Assembly (NCBI RefSeq): GCF_003233845.1
Contig: NZ_QKRB01000044.1
Span: forward strand, 372,001 to 436,000
DNA: 64,000 nt
From: Paenibacillus sambharensis
GTDB taxonomy: Bacteria > Bacillota > Bacilli > Paenibacillales > Paenibacillaceae
Direction: 5' to 3'
The translations under genes and the position numbers were made by a program. The notes beneath the pieces are model-generated. The model had not been told where the DNA came from. It was given only the letters and a program-made list of their open reading frames with translations, and did no database searches. How positions within the stretch are numbered: the first letter of the stretch is position 1; every line of letters starts with the position of its first letter. Shown here in pieces: positions 24,639 to 33,178 of this stretch.

Positions 24639-27248
24639 TTACTCGAATTTACCGTAGAATGCTTTGCGGTAGATTTCGGCAAGTTCAGTTACGAGCGGCA
24701 TACGCGGATTGGCCGTTGTGCATTGATCTTCGAATGCACGGTCTGCCAGGTAATCGGCTCTGGCTTCGAATGCGTCAGCATTAACGCCTACAGCCTGGAA
24801 GCTCTCAGGAATACCGAGCGAACGGTTCAGTTTGCGGATAGCTTCAATCAGGCTGTTAACACCTTCGCTAACCGAACGGGCAGGCAATCCGAGCATACGT
24901 GCGATTTCCGCATAGCGCTCATCAGCTTTGAAGTGATCATATTTAGGGAACGACTGGAACTTCGTTGGACGCTGCGCATTGTAGCGGATAACATGCGGCA
25001 TCAGGATTGCGTTAGTACGGCCATGCGCTGTATGGAACTCGGCTCCGAATTTGTGTGCAAGGCTGTGGTTGATGCCAAGGAAAGCATTGGCGAAGGCCAT
25101 ACCTGCAATGGTCGAAGCGTTGTGCATTTTCTCGCGGGCGACAGGATCGCCGGTTGCGAACGACTTCTCAAGGTTCTCGAATACCAGCTGGATCGCTTTC
25201 ATCGCGAGGCCATCCGAGTAGTCGTTAGCCATAACCGAAACATAAGCTTCGATTGCGTGTGTCAGAACGTCCATGCCTGTATCGGCTACAACTGTCTTAG
25301 GCAGCGTGTAAACGAATTCCGGATCGATGATTGCTACATCTGGCGTCAGCTCGTAGTCTGCCAGCGGATATTTCGTGTTGCCCTTGTTCTTGTCGGTAAT
25401 AACCGCGAACGAGGTAACTTCAGAACCTGTACCCGAAGTGGTAGGGATCGCAACGAACTTTGCTTTTTGACCCAGGCGCGGGTACTTGTAGATCCGTTTA
25501 CGGATATCCATGAACTTCTGCTTCAGACCGTTGAAGTCTGTGTCCGGGTATTCGTAGAACAGCCACATGGCTTTCGCTGCGTCCATTGGCGAACCGCCGC
25601 CGAGTGCGATGATGCAGTCTGGCTGGAAGCGTTCCATTACTGCTGTGCCGCGGCTTACCGTGTCTACCGACGGATCCGGCTCGACATCGGAGAATACTTC
25701 AATCTGTACAGGCAGCTGGCGCTTGCGGAGGTAGTACTCTACCTTCTCAACGTATCCGAGCTTCACCATCATTTCGTCGGTGATAATCAGGATGCGCGAG
25801 ATATCCGGCATTTTGGCCAGGTACTGCGTCGAACCCTTCTCGAAGTAGATCTTTGGTGGAATCTTGAACCACTGCATGTTTACGGTACGGTCGGCAACGC
25901 GCTTGATATTAAGCAGGTTGACAGCCGATACGTTCGATGTTGTGGAGTTCGAGCCGTACGATCCGCAGCCCAGTGTGAGCGAAGGCAGGTTCGTGTTGTA
26001 GATGTCGCCGATTGCGCCGTGTGTCGAAGGCGAGTTCACGATAACGCGGCCGGTCTGCAGCTTCTTCGCATAAGCTTCGATAATACGCTGGTCGTTCGAG
26101 TGGATAACCGACGAGTGACCCATTCCGCCGAAGCGGACGATTTCTGCAGCGCGCTCGATACCTTGTTCTGCCGTCTTCACCTTGTAGCAGGCCAGGATCG
26201 GGCTGAGCTTCTCAGCGGACAGCGGGAATGCTTCGCCTACACCGTTCAGCTCGGCAACCAGAATCTTCGTGTCTGCCGGTACTTCAATGCCTGCCATCTC
26301 GGCGATCTTCGCAGCCGGCTGGCCGACGATTACCGCGTTTACAGCGCACTTCTCGGAGTTGATTGCAAACTTGGAAACCGCTTCGGTCTCTTCTTTGTTG
26401 AGGAAGTAGCATCCAAGCACGGACATCATCTTCTTCACTTGGTCATAAACCGGTTCTTCTATAATGACGGCCTGCTCGGAAGCACAGATCATGCCGTTGT
26501 CAAACGTCTTGGACAGAATCAGGTCTGTTACAGCCTGCTTCAGGTTCGCTGTCTTGTCGATCAAGCAAGGCACGTTACCAGGTCCGACACCAAGAGCCGG
26601 TTTACCAGTGCTGTAAGCTGCTTTAACCATTCCAGATCCCCCTGTAGCGAGCACGAGTGCCACGTCCTTGTGATTCATCAATTGCTGTGTTCCTTCAACA
26701 GAAGGCTGTTCAACCCACTGGATGCAGTTCGCAGGAGCGCCTGCCAGTACTGCTGCGTCAAGCAGAGTGCGGGCGGCTTCCACGCTGCACTTCTGTGCGG
26801 AAGGATGGAAGGCGAACACGATCGGGTTACGGGTCTTGATCGCGATCAGCGCCTTGAACATCGTGGTGGAAGTCGGGTTTGTTACCGGTGTAACACCAGC
26901 GATAACGCCGACTGGCTCAGCAATTTTCTTGTAGTTCTCGTAGTGGTTCTCTTCAATGATGCCGACTGTCTTTTCTTTCTTGATGCTGTGGTAGATATAC
27001 TCTGTAGCGAAGATATTCTTCGTGATCTTGTCTTCATAAACACCACGGCCAGTTTCCTCAATTGCCATCTTGGCGAGAAGCATATGCTTGTCGAGTCCGG
27101 CAAGTGCCATCTCCTGAACGATGTGGTCAATCTGCTCCTGGTTGAGCTCCATGAACTCTTCCTGGGCTTGCTTTGCACGCTTGACGAGGGCGTCTATGTT
27201 CTCTTGGACCGTCTGCTGTTCCTGGACTTTAGTTTCTTTTACCGCCAT
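24639..27248 (-). CDS. adhE: Bifunctional acetaldehyde-CoA/alcohol dehydrogenase
   Basis: 869 residues. The N-terminal half is a CoA-acylating aldehyde dehydrogenase with the catalytic cysteine in GMICASEQ and the nucleotide loop GGSGMVKAA. The C-terminal half is an iron-dependent alcohol dehydrogenase with GGGSPMDAAK, TTSGTGSE and the metal histidines in HSLAHKFG and HTAHGRTN. It reduces acetyl-CoA to ethanol and regenerates NAD in fermentation. AGGAGGCGGAGAGTA precedes the ATG, and an Fnr-type promoter lies upstream. Confidence 0.97.
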   Translation of the reverse strand: MAVKETKVQEQQTVQENIDALVKRAKQAQEEFMELNQEQIDHIVQEMALAGLDKHMLLAKMAIEETGRGVYEDKITKNIFATEYIYHSIKKEKTVGIIEENHYENYKKIAEPVGVIAGVTPVTNPTSTTMFKALIAIKTRNPIVFAFHPSAQKCSVEAARTLLDAAVLAGAPANCIQWVEQPSVEGTQQLMNHKDVALVLATGGSGMVKAAYSTGKPALGVGPGNVPCLIDKTANLKQAVTDLILSKTFDNGMICASEQAVIIEEPVYDQVKKMMSVLGCYFLNKEETEAVSKFAINSEKCAVNAVIVGQPAAKIAEMAGIEVPADTKILVAELNGVGEAFPLSAEKLSPILACYKVKTAEQGIERAAEIVRFGGMGHSSVIHSNDQRIIEAYAKKLQTGRVIVNSPSTHGAIGDIYNTNLPSLTLGCGSYGSNSTTSNVSAVNLLNIKRVADRTVNMQWFKIPPKIYFEKGSTQYLAKMPDISRILIITDEMMVKLGYVEKVEYYLRKRQLPVQIEVFSDVEPDPSVDTVSRGTAVMERFQPDCIIALGGGSPMDAAKAMWLFYEYPDTDFNGLKQKFMDIRKRIYKYPRLGQKAKFVAIPTTSGTGSEVTSFAVITDKNKGNTKYPLADYELTPDVAIIDPEFVYTLPKTVVADTGMDVLTHAIEAYVSVMANDYSDGLAMKAIQLVFENLEKSFATGDPVAREKMHNASTIAGMAFANAFLGINHSLAHKFGAEFHTAHGRTNAILMPHVIRYNAQRPTKFQSFPKYDHFKADERYAEIARMLGLPARSVSEGVNSLIEAIRKLNRSLGIPESFQAVGVNADAFEARADYLADRAFEDQCTTANPRMPLVTELAEIYRKAFYGKFE

Positions 27249-27297
27249 TACTCTCCGCCTCCTTAGGGGATAGGTGCTTTATTTATGTCTTGGTTTC

Positions 27298-27340
27298 ATC
27301 ATACGCTTCCTGTCCTGCAACATCTGTGAAATTAATCACA
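27298..27340 (-). promoter_or_regulatory. Fnr-type site and promoter of adhE
   Basis: TGTGA-AATTAA-TCACA (27325-27340) is a perfect match to the Bacillus Fnr consensus TGTGA-N6-TCACA. TATGAT (27298-27303, minus strand) is a -10 that puts the start at about 27291, so the site is centred at exactly -41.5, the class II activator position. There is no separate -35. Rex (TTGTGA-N6-TCACAA) has a similar half-site and is the main alternative. Confidence 0.8.
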
Positions 27341-27386
27341 AAGTATTTGGTGTACCGGCGTGATATTAAGCTCACCCTAGATGTCG

Positions 27387-28148
27387 CTAAATACGGCACA
27401 TTTCCTTCGGACAGGCTGGACAGTCCGGGCAGCCGGCTATGGAGCGAAGCTCATCAATCTGCAAGATGCGGATCATGCCGCCTCCCGCAACCTGGATCAC
27501 CCCATCGTCCTTAAGCGCTCCGAGCATTCTGTTGACGCTCTCCCGTGTGGTGCCTACCAGCTCTGCCATCTCGGTGTTCGTCAGCTTAATGTCAATCAGG
27601 ATGCCTTCCTCGGTGACGATACCGAAACTGTTGCTAAGCCGGATCAAAGTGGAAGCGAGTGCGCCTTGCTTGCCAAGCATAAGCAGGTCGCGCAGCTTGG
27701 ATTCGGTAAGGCGGTGCATCAGACTCATCCACATCGCAAACCGGAATGCGAACTCGCCGCTCTTGCTCATCAGGAGCTCCAGCTGAAGACGGGAAACGAC
27801 GCCAACCTCAACGGCTTCCATAGCCTGTGCGCTGTACCGGTGCGTGGTGTCCCAGGCATCAATGTCGGCCAGCAGGTCATTCGGCTGAAGAATGGACAGC
27901 AGCAGATCCTTGCCATCGTCCGTGGACTTCCGGAGCTTCACCAGTCCTTTGCGGACCAGGTAGACGGAATCGGCCGGATCTCCTTCCCAGAAGAGATATG
28001 CTCCGGCATCATATTTCCGGATATTCATAATGGAAGCCAGTTGATCAAGCTGTCCGCTTGTAAATAATGATGCATTCCCGTCGTGGCCGCTAAAGCCGCT
28101 CTTCATTTTCTGTGCGCGTTCGGTTTCGTTTGCGTAGTAGATGCTCAT
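27387..28148 (-). CDS. fnr: Crp/Fnr-family oxygen-responsive regulator (Fnr-like)
   Basis: 253 residues. A cyclic-nucleotide-type beta roll (about 35-145) is followed by a Crp helix-turn-helix, TNTEMAELVGTTRESVNRML. The C-terminal tail GCPDCPACPKEMC has four cysteines, like Bacillus Fnr, whose [4Fe-4S] cluster is held by C-terminal cysteines and an aspartate rather than the N-terminal cysteines of E. coli FNR. It is upstream of adhE on the same strand, and two Fnr-like boxes flank it. Confidence 0.88.
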   Translation of the reverse strand: MSIYYANETERAQKMKSGFSGHDGNASLFTSGQLDQLASIMNIRKYDAGAYLFWEGDPADSVYLVRKGLVKLRKSTDDGKDLLLSILQPNDLLADIDAWDTTHRYSAQAMEAVEVGVVSRLQLELLMSKSGEFAFRFAMWMSLMHRLTESKLRDLLMLGKQGALASTLIRLSNSFGIVTEEGILIDIKLTNTEMAELVGTTRESVNRMLGALKDDGVIQVAGGGMIRILQIDELRSIAGCPDCPACPKEMCRI

Positions 28149-28450
28149 GTCACCGTGCCCTCCTCTGCTCTCGCTTTGATACCCTTATGATACGCCTTGC
28201 AGTGATTTTTTGTAATCGGGGTATCTCCTGAAAAAATACTACGTAAAATCCTGAATCGTCCGTGAGGAAAATCACACGTCTCGCGTAGGGGTTTTCCCCC
28301 GGTAGTATGGGGGATAGGGCTTTGAGCGAAGATAAGGTAATATAGGAGGCGCTTTTCAGGGAATTCCCTGACTGTTATTTGAGCGGCGAAGGATTACAAT
28401 GTATACACAACCTATATAGTGCCTTGCGCGGCAGAAAGGAGGCGGCATGT
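28149..28450. other. Divergent control region between fnr and GAF gene
   Basis: 302 bases without a gene. CGTGA-GGAAAA-TCACA (28261-28276) is an Fnr-like box with one mismatch in ten. TAGTAT lies on both sides (28303-28308 plus; 28236-28241 minus) as weak -10 candidates, so the box could serve either gene. The minus-strand spacing centres it near -39.5. Confidence 0.5.
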
Positions 28451-28912
28451 ATGGAAAGCGTAAAGGCGGATATCCTAAAGGAAATCGAGCAGCTGAGGCA
28501 GGAGACGGCCAGCGATTTCGCAGGACTTGGCTGGGTTGATCCTTCGGTAAGAAGGGTGGCGTGGCGTTTTGCTCTGGGCAGTATTAGTTCGCGTACATTA
28601 AATATGACGCAGCGGCCCAACGCGGGGCTATCCGGTGCCGCCATCCGGTCCGGACGGCCAGCGCTGCTGAACCCTAGCCAGTCTGATGCGGCCAGACTGC
28701 GGGAGGCTGAGCCTGTCATGCTGGCGGAATCCTTGCAGGGAGCCGCGGTACTGCCGCTGTTTACGACAGGGGATATCAAGGGCGTACTGCTGCTCGGCAG
28801 AAGATCGGGGAGCTTCTATACGAAGGAAGAGCTTGAGCATGCGTTTTCCCAAGTGGAAAGGCTTGCCGGGCGGATGCTTCAGCTGCAGGTCATGCAGCTT
28901 GGCATATCTTGA
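28451..28912 (+). CDS. GAF-domain protein (NreA-like)
   Basis: 153 residues, essentially one GAF domain: EIEQLRQETASDFAGLGWVDP, LGSISSRTLNM, GLSGAAIRSGRP and AAVLPLFTTGDIKGVLLLGRRSG. Size and context recall NreA, the nitrate-binding GAF protein that works with the NreB/NreC system of staphylococci. ATG 28451 follows AAAGGAGG at 7 bases, so the earlier TTG at 28379 is rejected. A terminator separates it from the regulator and kinase genes behind it. Confidence 0.8.
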   Translation: MESVKADILKEIEQLRQETASDFAGLGWVDPSVRRVAWRFALGSISSRTLNMTQRPNAGLSGAAIRSGRPALLNPSQSDAARLREAEPVMLAESLQGAAVLPLFTTGDIKGVLLLGRRSGSFYTKEELEHAFSQVERLAGRMLQLQVMQLGIS

Positions 28913-28974
28913 GAGCACCAGCGCGGCGCTGGTGCAGGCAAAGCCCGGAAGAAGGACTTTCATATGAGTGAAAC

Positions 28975-29008
28975 AAGAATCCTCCATTGCGAGGATTCTT
29001 TTTCTTTT
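28975..29008 (+). terminator. Terminator of GAF gene
   Basis: AAGAATCCTC pairs with GAGGATTCTT, followed by TTTCTTTT. A second perfect hairpin without Ts (28915-28935) precedes it. Confidence 0.85.
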
Positions 29009-29082
29009 GATAAGATGGTAGTTATAATGAAGAGAATGAATGGTGCTTCTGCCTTGGCGGAGTGCTGAAAGGGGAACGGACC

Positions 29083-29739
29083 ATGATAAGAGTGCTGATA
29101 TGTGATGACCATGCTGTTGTCCGCTCCGGACTAACGATGCTGCTCCACGGCAAGCATGACATTGAAGTGGTGGGTGAAGCATCGGAGGGTGATGAAGCGA
29201 TCCGTATGGCGCTGGAGCTCCGGCCTGAGGTTGTGCTGATGGACCTCAGCATGCCGCATGGCAAGGACGGCATGACGGCGACAGCCGAGCTCAAGAAGGA
29301 GCTTCCGGATACAGCTGTACTTATACTTACGATGCACGATGATGATGAATACTTGTTCCGGGCGATCCAGATTGGAGCCTCAGGTTATATATTGAAGAAT
29401 GCGCCGCACGAGGAGCTGCTGGCTGCTATTCAATCCATAGCAGCCGGCAATGCCTACCTCTATCCAACGGCAACCAAGCGGCTGATGAGTGAATATCTGC
29501 AGCGGATGAAGCAGGGAGGAGAGCCGGCAGGCGCCTATGAGACGCTGTCAGAGCGCGAGAAGGAAATTCTCGGCTGGATTGCCAAGGGGTATTCCAATAA
29601 GGAGATCGCCGATAACCTGGTGATCAGCGTCAAGACGGTGGAGACGCACAAGAGCAATTTAATGGAGAAGCTGGGGCTTAAGACTCGGCCTGAGCTGATT
29701 AAATTTGCACTGAAGAAAGGACTGCTGAACTTTGAATAG
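29083..29739 (+). CDS. NarL/LuxR-family response regulator
   Basis: 218 residues. The receiver domain (VLICDDHAVVRSGL at the start, phospho-acceptor in VVLMDLSMP, Lys in GYILKNAP) is joined to a LuxR helix-turn-helix (LSEREKEILGWIAKGYSNKEIA and VKTVETHKSNLMEKLGL). ATG 29083 follows AAAGGGGAA; TATAAT at 29023-29028 may be its -10. The stop overlaps the start of the kinase gene, its obvious partner. The architecture is that of NreC/DegU. Confidence 0.93.
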   Translation: MIRVLICDDHAVVRSGLTMLLHGKHDIEVVGEASEGDEAIRMALELRPEVVLMDLSMPHGKDGMTATAELKKELPDTAVLILTMHDDDEYLFRAIQIGASGYILKNAPHEELLAAIQSIAAGNAYLYPTATKRLMSEYLQRMKQGGEPAGAYETLSEREKEILGWIAKGYSNKEIADNLVISVKTVETHKSNLMEKLGLKTRPELIKFALKKGLLNFE

Positions 29740-30844
29740 AGACGGCGGAAACCGGGGTTACCGGGAAATTATTGGCGAGAACGTTAACTATCTTCTTGCC
29801 CAGCTCGACACTCATATCCAGGATGAAGAGGTGCGTGAACACCTTCATGTGGCGTTGAAGCAGCTGGCGGATGTCAAGTTTGCACTGGATGAATCGTCCA
29901 TTGTGGCCATTACAGACGCGAAGGGCGTCATTCAATACGTAAATGACAAGTTCTGCGAGATTTCCCAGTACAGCCGGATGGAGCTGCTCGGACAGGATCA
30001 CCGGATTATCAATTCCGGCTACCATGACAAGGCCTTCATGCAGGAGCTGTGGCGGACGATCGGAAGCGGAGAGGTATGGCGCGGGGAGATTAAGAACCGC
30101 TCGAAGAGCGGAACTTATTACTGGGTCGATACGACCATTGTACCTTTTGTAAACGAGAAGGGCCGGCCTTATCAGTATCTCGCGATCCGCAATGAGGTGA
30201 CACAGCTTAAGCAGGTAGAGCACGAGCTGAAGCAGATGATGGCCAAGGTCATGCATATTCAGGAGGAGGAGCGCAAGCGGTTCTCCCGGGAGCTCCATGA
30301 CGGAATCGGACAGAGCCTGTTTTCCCTGCTGATTCAGATCGACCGCATAATCGGAGAGCATCAGGAGGTTTCGGAGCTTGGCATGCTGCGGAGCGAAGTG
30401 TCCAATATGATGGAGGATATCCGAAGTCTTGCTTGGGAAATGCGCCCTTCTGTTCTTGATGATCTCGGCGTTGTTCCGGCTATCCGCACTTATGTAGATA
30501 ATTTCTCCCAGCATTACGGTATAGAGGTTCAGCTGACGAATAATTTGAAGAGCCGCCTTGATGTGATGGCGGAGACGACGATTTATCGTGTCATTCAGGA
30601 ATCACTCACCAACATTGCCAAATATGCGGATGTGTCTGAGGCCGAGGTGTCCGTGGACGAGAAGAATGATGCGGTGGAAGTACGCATTGTGGACCGCGGC
30701 AAGGGCTTTACAAGAAGCCGCGGCGGACGCGGAGTTGGACTGTTCAGCATGGAAGAACGCGCGAGGGGGATTGGCGGACAGCTGACGGTGCAATCCGAGC
30801 CGGGAACCGGTACGGAGGTCAAGCTGGTCGTGCCCAAGGGGTAA
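29732..30844 (+). CDS. PAS-domain sensor histidine kinase (NarX/DesK type)
   Basis: 370 residues from a TTG that overlaps the regulator's stop codon. A helical start (1-45), a PAS domain (about 48-165, NDKFCEISQYSR and GEIKNRSKSGTYYWVDT), a HisKA_3 dimerisation helix with ERKRFSRELHDGIGQ, and an HATPase domain with VIQESLTNIAKYA and GRGVGLFSM. It has one PAS cysteine only, so it cannot hold the four-cysteine iron-sulfur cluster of staphylococcal NreB; another cofactor or ligand must be sensed. Confidence 0.9.
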   Translation: MNRDGGNRGYREIIGENVNYLLAQLDTHIQDEEVREHLHVALKQLADVKFALDESSIVAITDAKGVIQYVNDKFCEISQYSRMELLGQDHRIINSGYHDKAFMQELWRTIGSGEVWRGEIKNRSKSGTYYWVDTTIVPFVNEKGRPYQYLAIRNEVTQLKQVEHELKQMMAKVMHIQEEERKRFSRELHDGIGQSLFSLLIQIDRIIGEHQEVSELGMLRSEVSNMMEDIRSLAWEMRPSVLDDLGVVPAIRTYVDNFSQHYGIEVQLTNNLKSRLDVMAETTIYRVIQESLTNIAKYADVSEAEVSVDEKNDAVEVRIVDRGKGFTRSRGGRGVGLFSMEERARGIGGQLTVQSEPGTGTEVKLVVPKG

Positions 30845-30865
30845 CGTTATAAGGAAGTGTCATAA

Positions 30866-30917
30866 GGGGTGTCCCATAAGTCATCACAGATGACAGCGGG
30901 GCACCCCCTCATTTTGT
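30866..30917 (+). terminator. Terminator of kinase gene
   Basis: AGGGGTGTCCC pairs with GGGGCACCCCCT, with an inner GTCATC/GATGAC hairpin, followed by CATTTTGT. Confidence 0.7.
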
Positions 30918-30982
30918 CCGGTTAACGAACCGGTAACGATGCATACGAATGATCTTAGGGCAGCTGCGACTCGTGGAATTCA

Positions 30983-32131
30983 TTAATCCTGCTTCGTCCG
31001 CTGCCCGGCACAGAACAGCCGAACTACTTGCTCCGCAGCCTGCTCAATCAGCATCGGAGCGCGGCGGATTGCCGCCTCGAGCAGCATGGGCTCGTTCGTA
31101 ATGCTGAACACGGCGGTCACGCCTGCGGTGTGCAGCGCCTTGGAATCGCTGCCTGCAGCACCGGACAAGACGACAGCTGGAACGCCGTAACGCTGCGCAA
31201 GCCGGGCAACGCCGCAGGGGGCTTTGCCATGAATCGTTTGGGCATCCGTACGGCCTTCGCCGGTAAGGACCAGATCCGCAGCCCGTATATGTGCTTCAAG
31301 CCCCGTCATCTCTGCAGCCACCTCAAAGCCAGGCACCATCCGTGCTCTGAGATATGCGATCAGTGCCCCGCCCATACCACCGGCAGCGCCGGCCCCCGGG
31401 AGGCTGTGCAGACGGATTCCGGTCGCTGCTTCGGTATGGTCTGCCCAGACAGCCAAACAATTGTCAAGGAGACTCACGTCCTCCAATGATGCGCCCTTTT
31501 GCGGGCCAAAGACAGCTGAGGCGCCGTCTGGTCCAATGAGGGGATTATCCACGTCGCAAGCGGCAATAAAGGAGGTCCCGGCAAGACGCGGGTCGAGAAG
31601 GTCCGTACTTATCTGGTGAAGCCTCTCAAGTGCTGCTCCTCCAGGCACGAGTTCCTCTCCATGCTTGTCGAGAAGCCGGATGCCCAGCGCCTGCAGCATA
31701 CCGGCTCCCCCGTCATTAGTGGAGCTGCCGCCAAGTCCGAGCACAAAGCTTCGGCAGCCCAGATCAAGCCCGGCCATAATAAGCTGGCCCACTCCGAATG
31801 TCGATGTAACCAGCGGGTTTCTCTCCGGTTCCGTCAGGCGATGAAGCCCGCATGCTTCCGCCGTCTCGATTATGCAGGTGCCGCTGCCATCCAGGATTCC
31901 GAGCCTCGCAGGAACAGAGCGTCCCAGCGGATCGGACACCATAAGAGTGTGTGCAGTCCCGCCGGATGCTTCAAGCACGCAGTCGAGGGTGCCTTCCCCA
32001 CCGTCGGCAACCGGCACTTTCGAAATCTTGCAATCAGGCAGTGCCAGGCGTACTCCCCGAGCCATGGCCTCCGCAGCCTCACGGGCACTGACACTTCCTT
32101 TGTAAGAGTCGGGTGCGACCACGATGTGCAT
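30983..32131 (-). CDS. Glycerate kinase
   Basis: 382 residues, full length for the GlxK/GarK family. Typical signatures are VVAPDSYKGSVSA at the start, PVADGGEGTLD, GLGGSSTNDGGAGMLQALG and LTGEGRTDAQT. It phosphorylates D-glycerate with ATP (2-phosphoglycerate in this family), feeding lower glycolysis. AAAGGAGG precedes the ATG. No glyoxylate or glucarate genes are beside it. Confidence 0.93.
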   Translation of the reverse strand: MHIVVAPDSYKGSVSAREAAEAMARGVRLALPDCKISKVPVADGGEGTLDCVLEASGGTAHTLMVSDPLGRSVPARLGILDGSGTCIIETAEACGLHRLTEPERNPLVTSTFGVGQLIMAGLDLGCRSFVLGLGGSSTNDGGAGMLQALGIRLLDKHGEELVPGGAALERLHQISTDLLDPRLAGTSFIAACDVDNPLIGPDGASAVFGPQKGASLEDVSLLDNCLAVWADHTEAATGIRLHSLPGAGAAGGMGGALIAYLRARMVPGFEVAAEMTGLEAHIRAADLVLTGEGRTDAQTIHGKAPCGVARLAQRYGVPAVVLSGAAGSDSKALHTAGVTAVFSITNEPMLLEAAIRRAPMLIEQAAEQVVRLFCAGQRTKQD

Positions 32132-32185
32132 AGCAGGCAGCCTCCTTTGTAATCACATTCAGAGATTCAGCTCACGATGATCAAG

Positions 32186-32959
32186 TCAAGGGTTTCCCTC
32201 GCGCTGGCGGCGGGCACGCAAGCGGCGCCTTAACCGGGTAATCAGCCAGATAAGCAGGGTGGCCAGGCAGGCTATAAGAATGAAGACAGCCACGAAGGTT
32301 CCGGTATTAGGACCATATACGGTCAGTTTGACCGGTGTATCGGCAGTGGGCGAAATGCTCCATGTGAGCGAGCGGCCGCCTCTGCTGGATATGTCAGCAT
32401 TGTGATCCGCTGGAGGGTACGGCATGTTTAATGAGATGTCGAGATCAACCCGGCGCTCCGCCAGCCGCCTTACAAGAGCGGGCAGCTTGCGGTAACGCTC
32501 GTAGAGCTGGCTGTCCGCCAGCATCTCACCAGGCTGAATGACGACCTCAACAGTGTGGATGTTATAGAGCCAACTATGTTCACGTTTATACGCCAGGCGA
32601 AGACCAGTTATGTCCAGCTCGAATTCGTCGCCGAGCTTGCCTGTGAAGATTTCCGACCGGTCGTAATGGCGCTTGAAGGTCCAGGTTGTCATATCACCGT
32701 CGTTCACCGAGGAAGTTTCAAACCCGTATTCCTGCATCCGCTGGCTGAAGCTCTTTATTATAAGGTCAGCCGGCACCTCGGATTGAGAGGGCAGACCAAT
32801 CGCAGCCGAGACGTCCACATTGCCGGTTGCGGAGACATTGACAGCCGCATTGCCCTCAACACAGCCGCTTGCCGTTCCGGCGGCCAGCAGGAGGATGAGG
32901 ATGAGAAGGAAGCTGCGGATTGTCCGGCTGCTGCTGCTGTTACGTGTGTTCTTATTCAT
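32186..32959 (-). CDS. LppM-like (DUF3153) membrane-anchored lipoprotein
   Basis: 257 residues. A basic start and hydrophobic stretch end in a lipobox, ASGC, with the lipid-accepting cysteine near residue 33. A beta-rich extracytoplasmic domain follows, then a C-terminal membrane helix (about 222-244) and a very basic tail. This lipobox plus C-terminal anchor plan is that of the LppM/DUF3153 family. ATG 32959 follows AGGTGA. Its role is unknown. Confidence 0.75.
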   Translation of the reverse strand: MNKNTRNSSSSRTIRSFLLILILLLAAGTASGCVEGNAAVNVSATGNVDVSAAIGLPSQSEVPADLIIKSFSQRMQEYGFETSSVNDGDMTTWTFKRHYDRSEIFTGKLGDEFELDITGLRLAYKREHSWLYNIHTVEVVIQPGEMLADSQLYERYRKLPALVRRLAERRVDLDISLNMPYPPADHNADISSRGGRSLTWSISPTADTPVKLTVYGPNTGTFVAVFILIACLATLLIWLITRLRRRLRARRQREGNP

Positions 32960-33178
32960 ACCCATCACCTGTCCGTATGAGCGATTTGTAACGATATGCT
33001 TCGAGCATAACAGGATAGACGTGTGGTGTAAAATGGCTGGAGGCTCTCGTGCCGGACGGCTCGGTTATGGCCCCGTCAGCATGCGCACCGGGAGCGTGTA
33101 TGGTATGATGAAAGCAAGAAGAGTCCGGCAAGCCCGGCAGGCTTCCGATTATTTTAAGGATAGGACGAGGACCTTATT

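Noticed and set aside
24591-27266. An uninterrupted 891-codon frame opposite adhE
   Set aside because: It is the antisense shadow of a highly expressed gene with biased codons. It has no ribosome binding site, odd composition rich in Cys, Arg and His, and no family-like motif, whereas the minus strand encodes complete AdhE.
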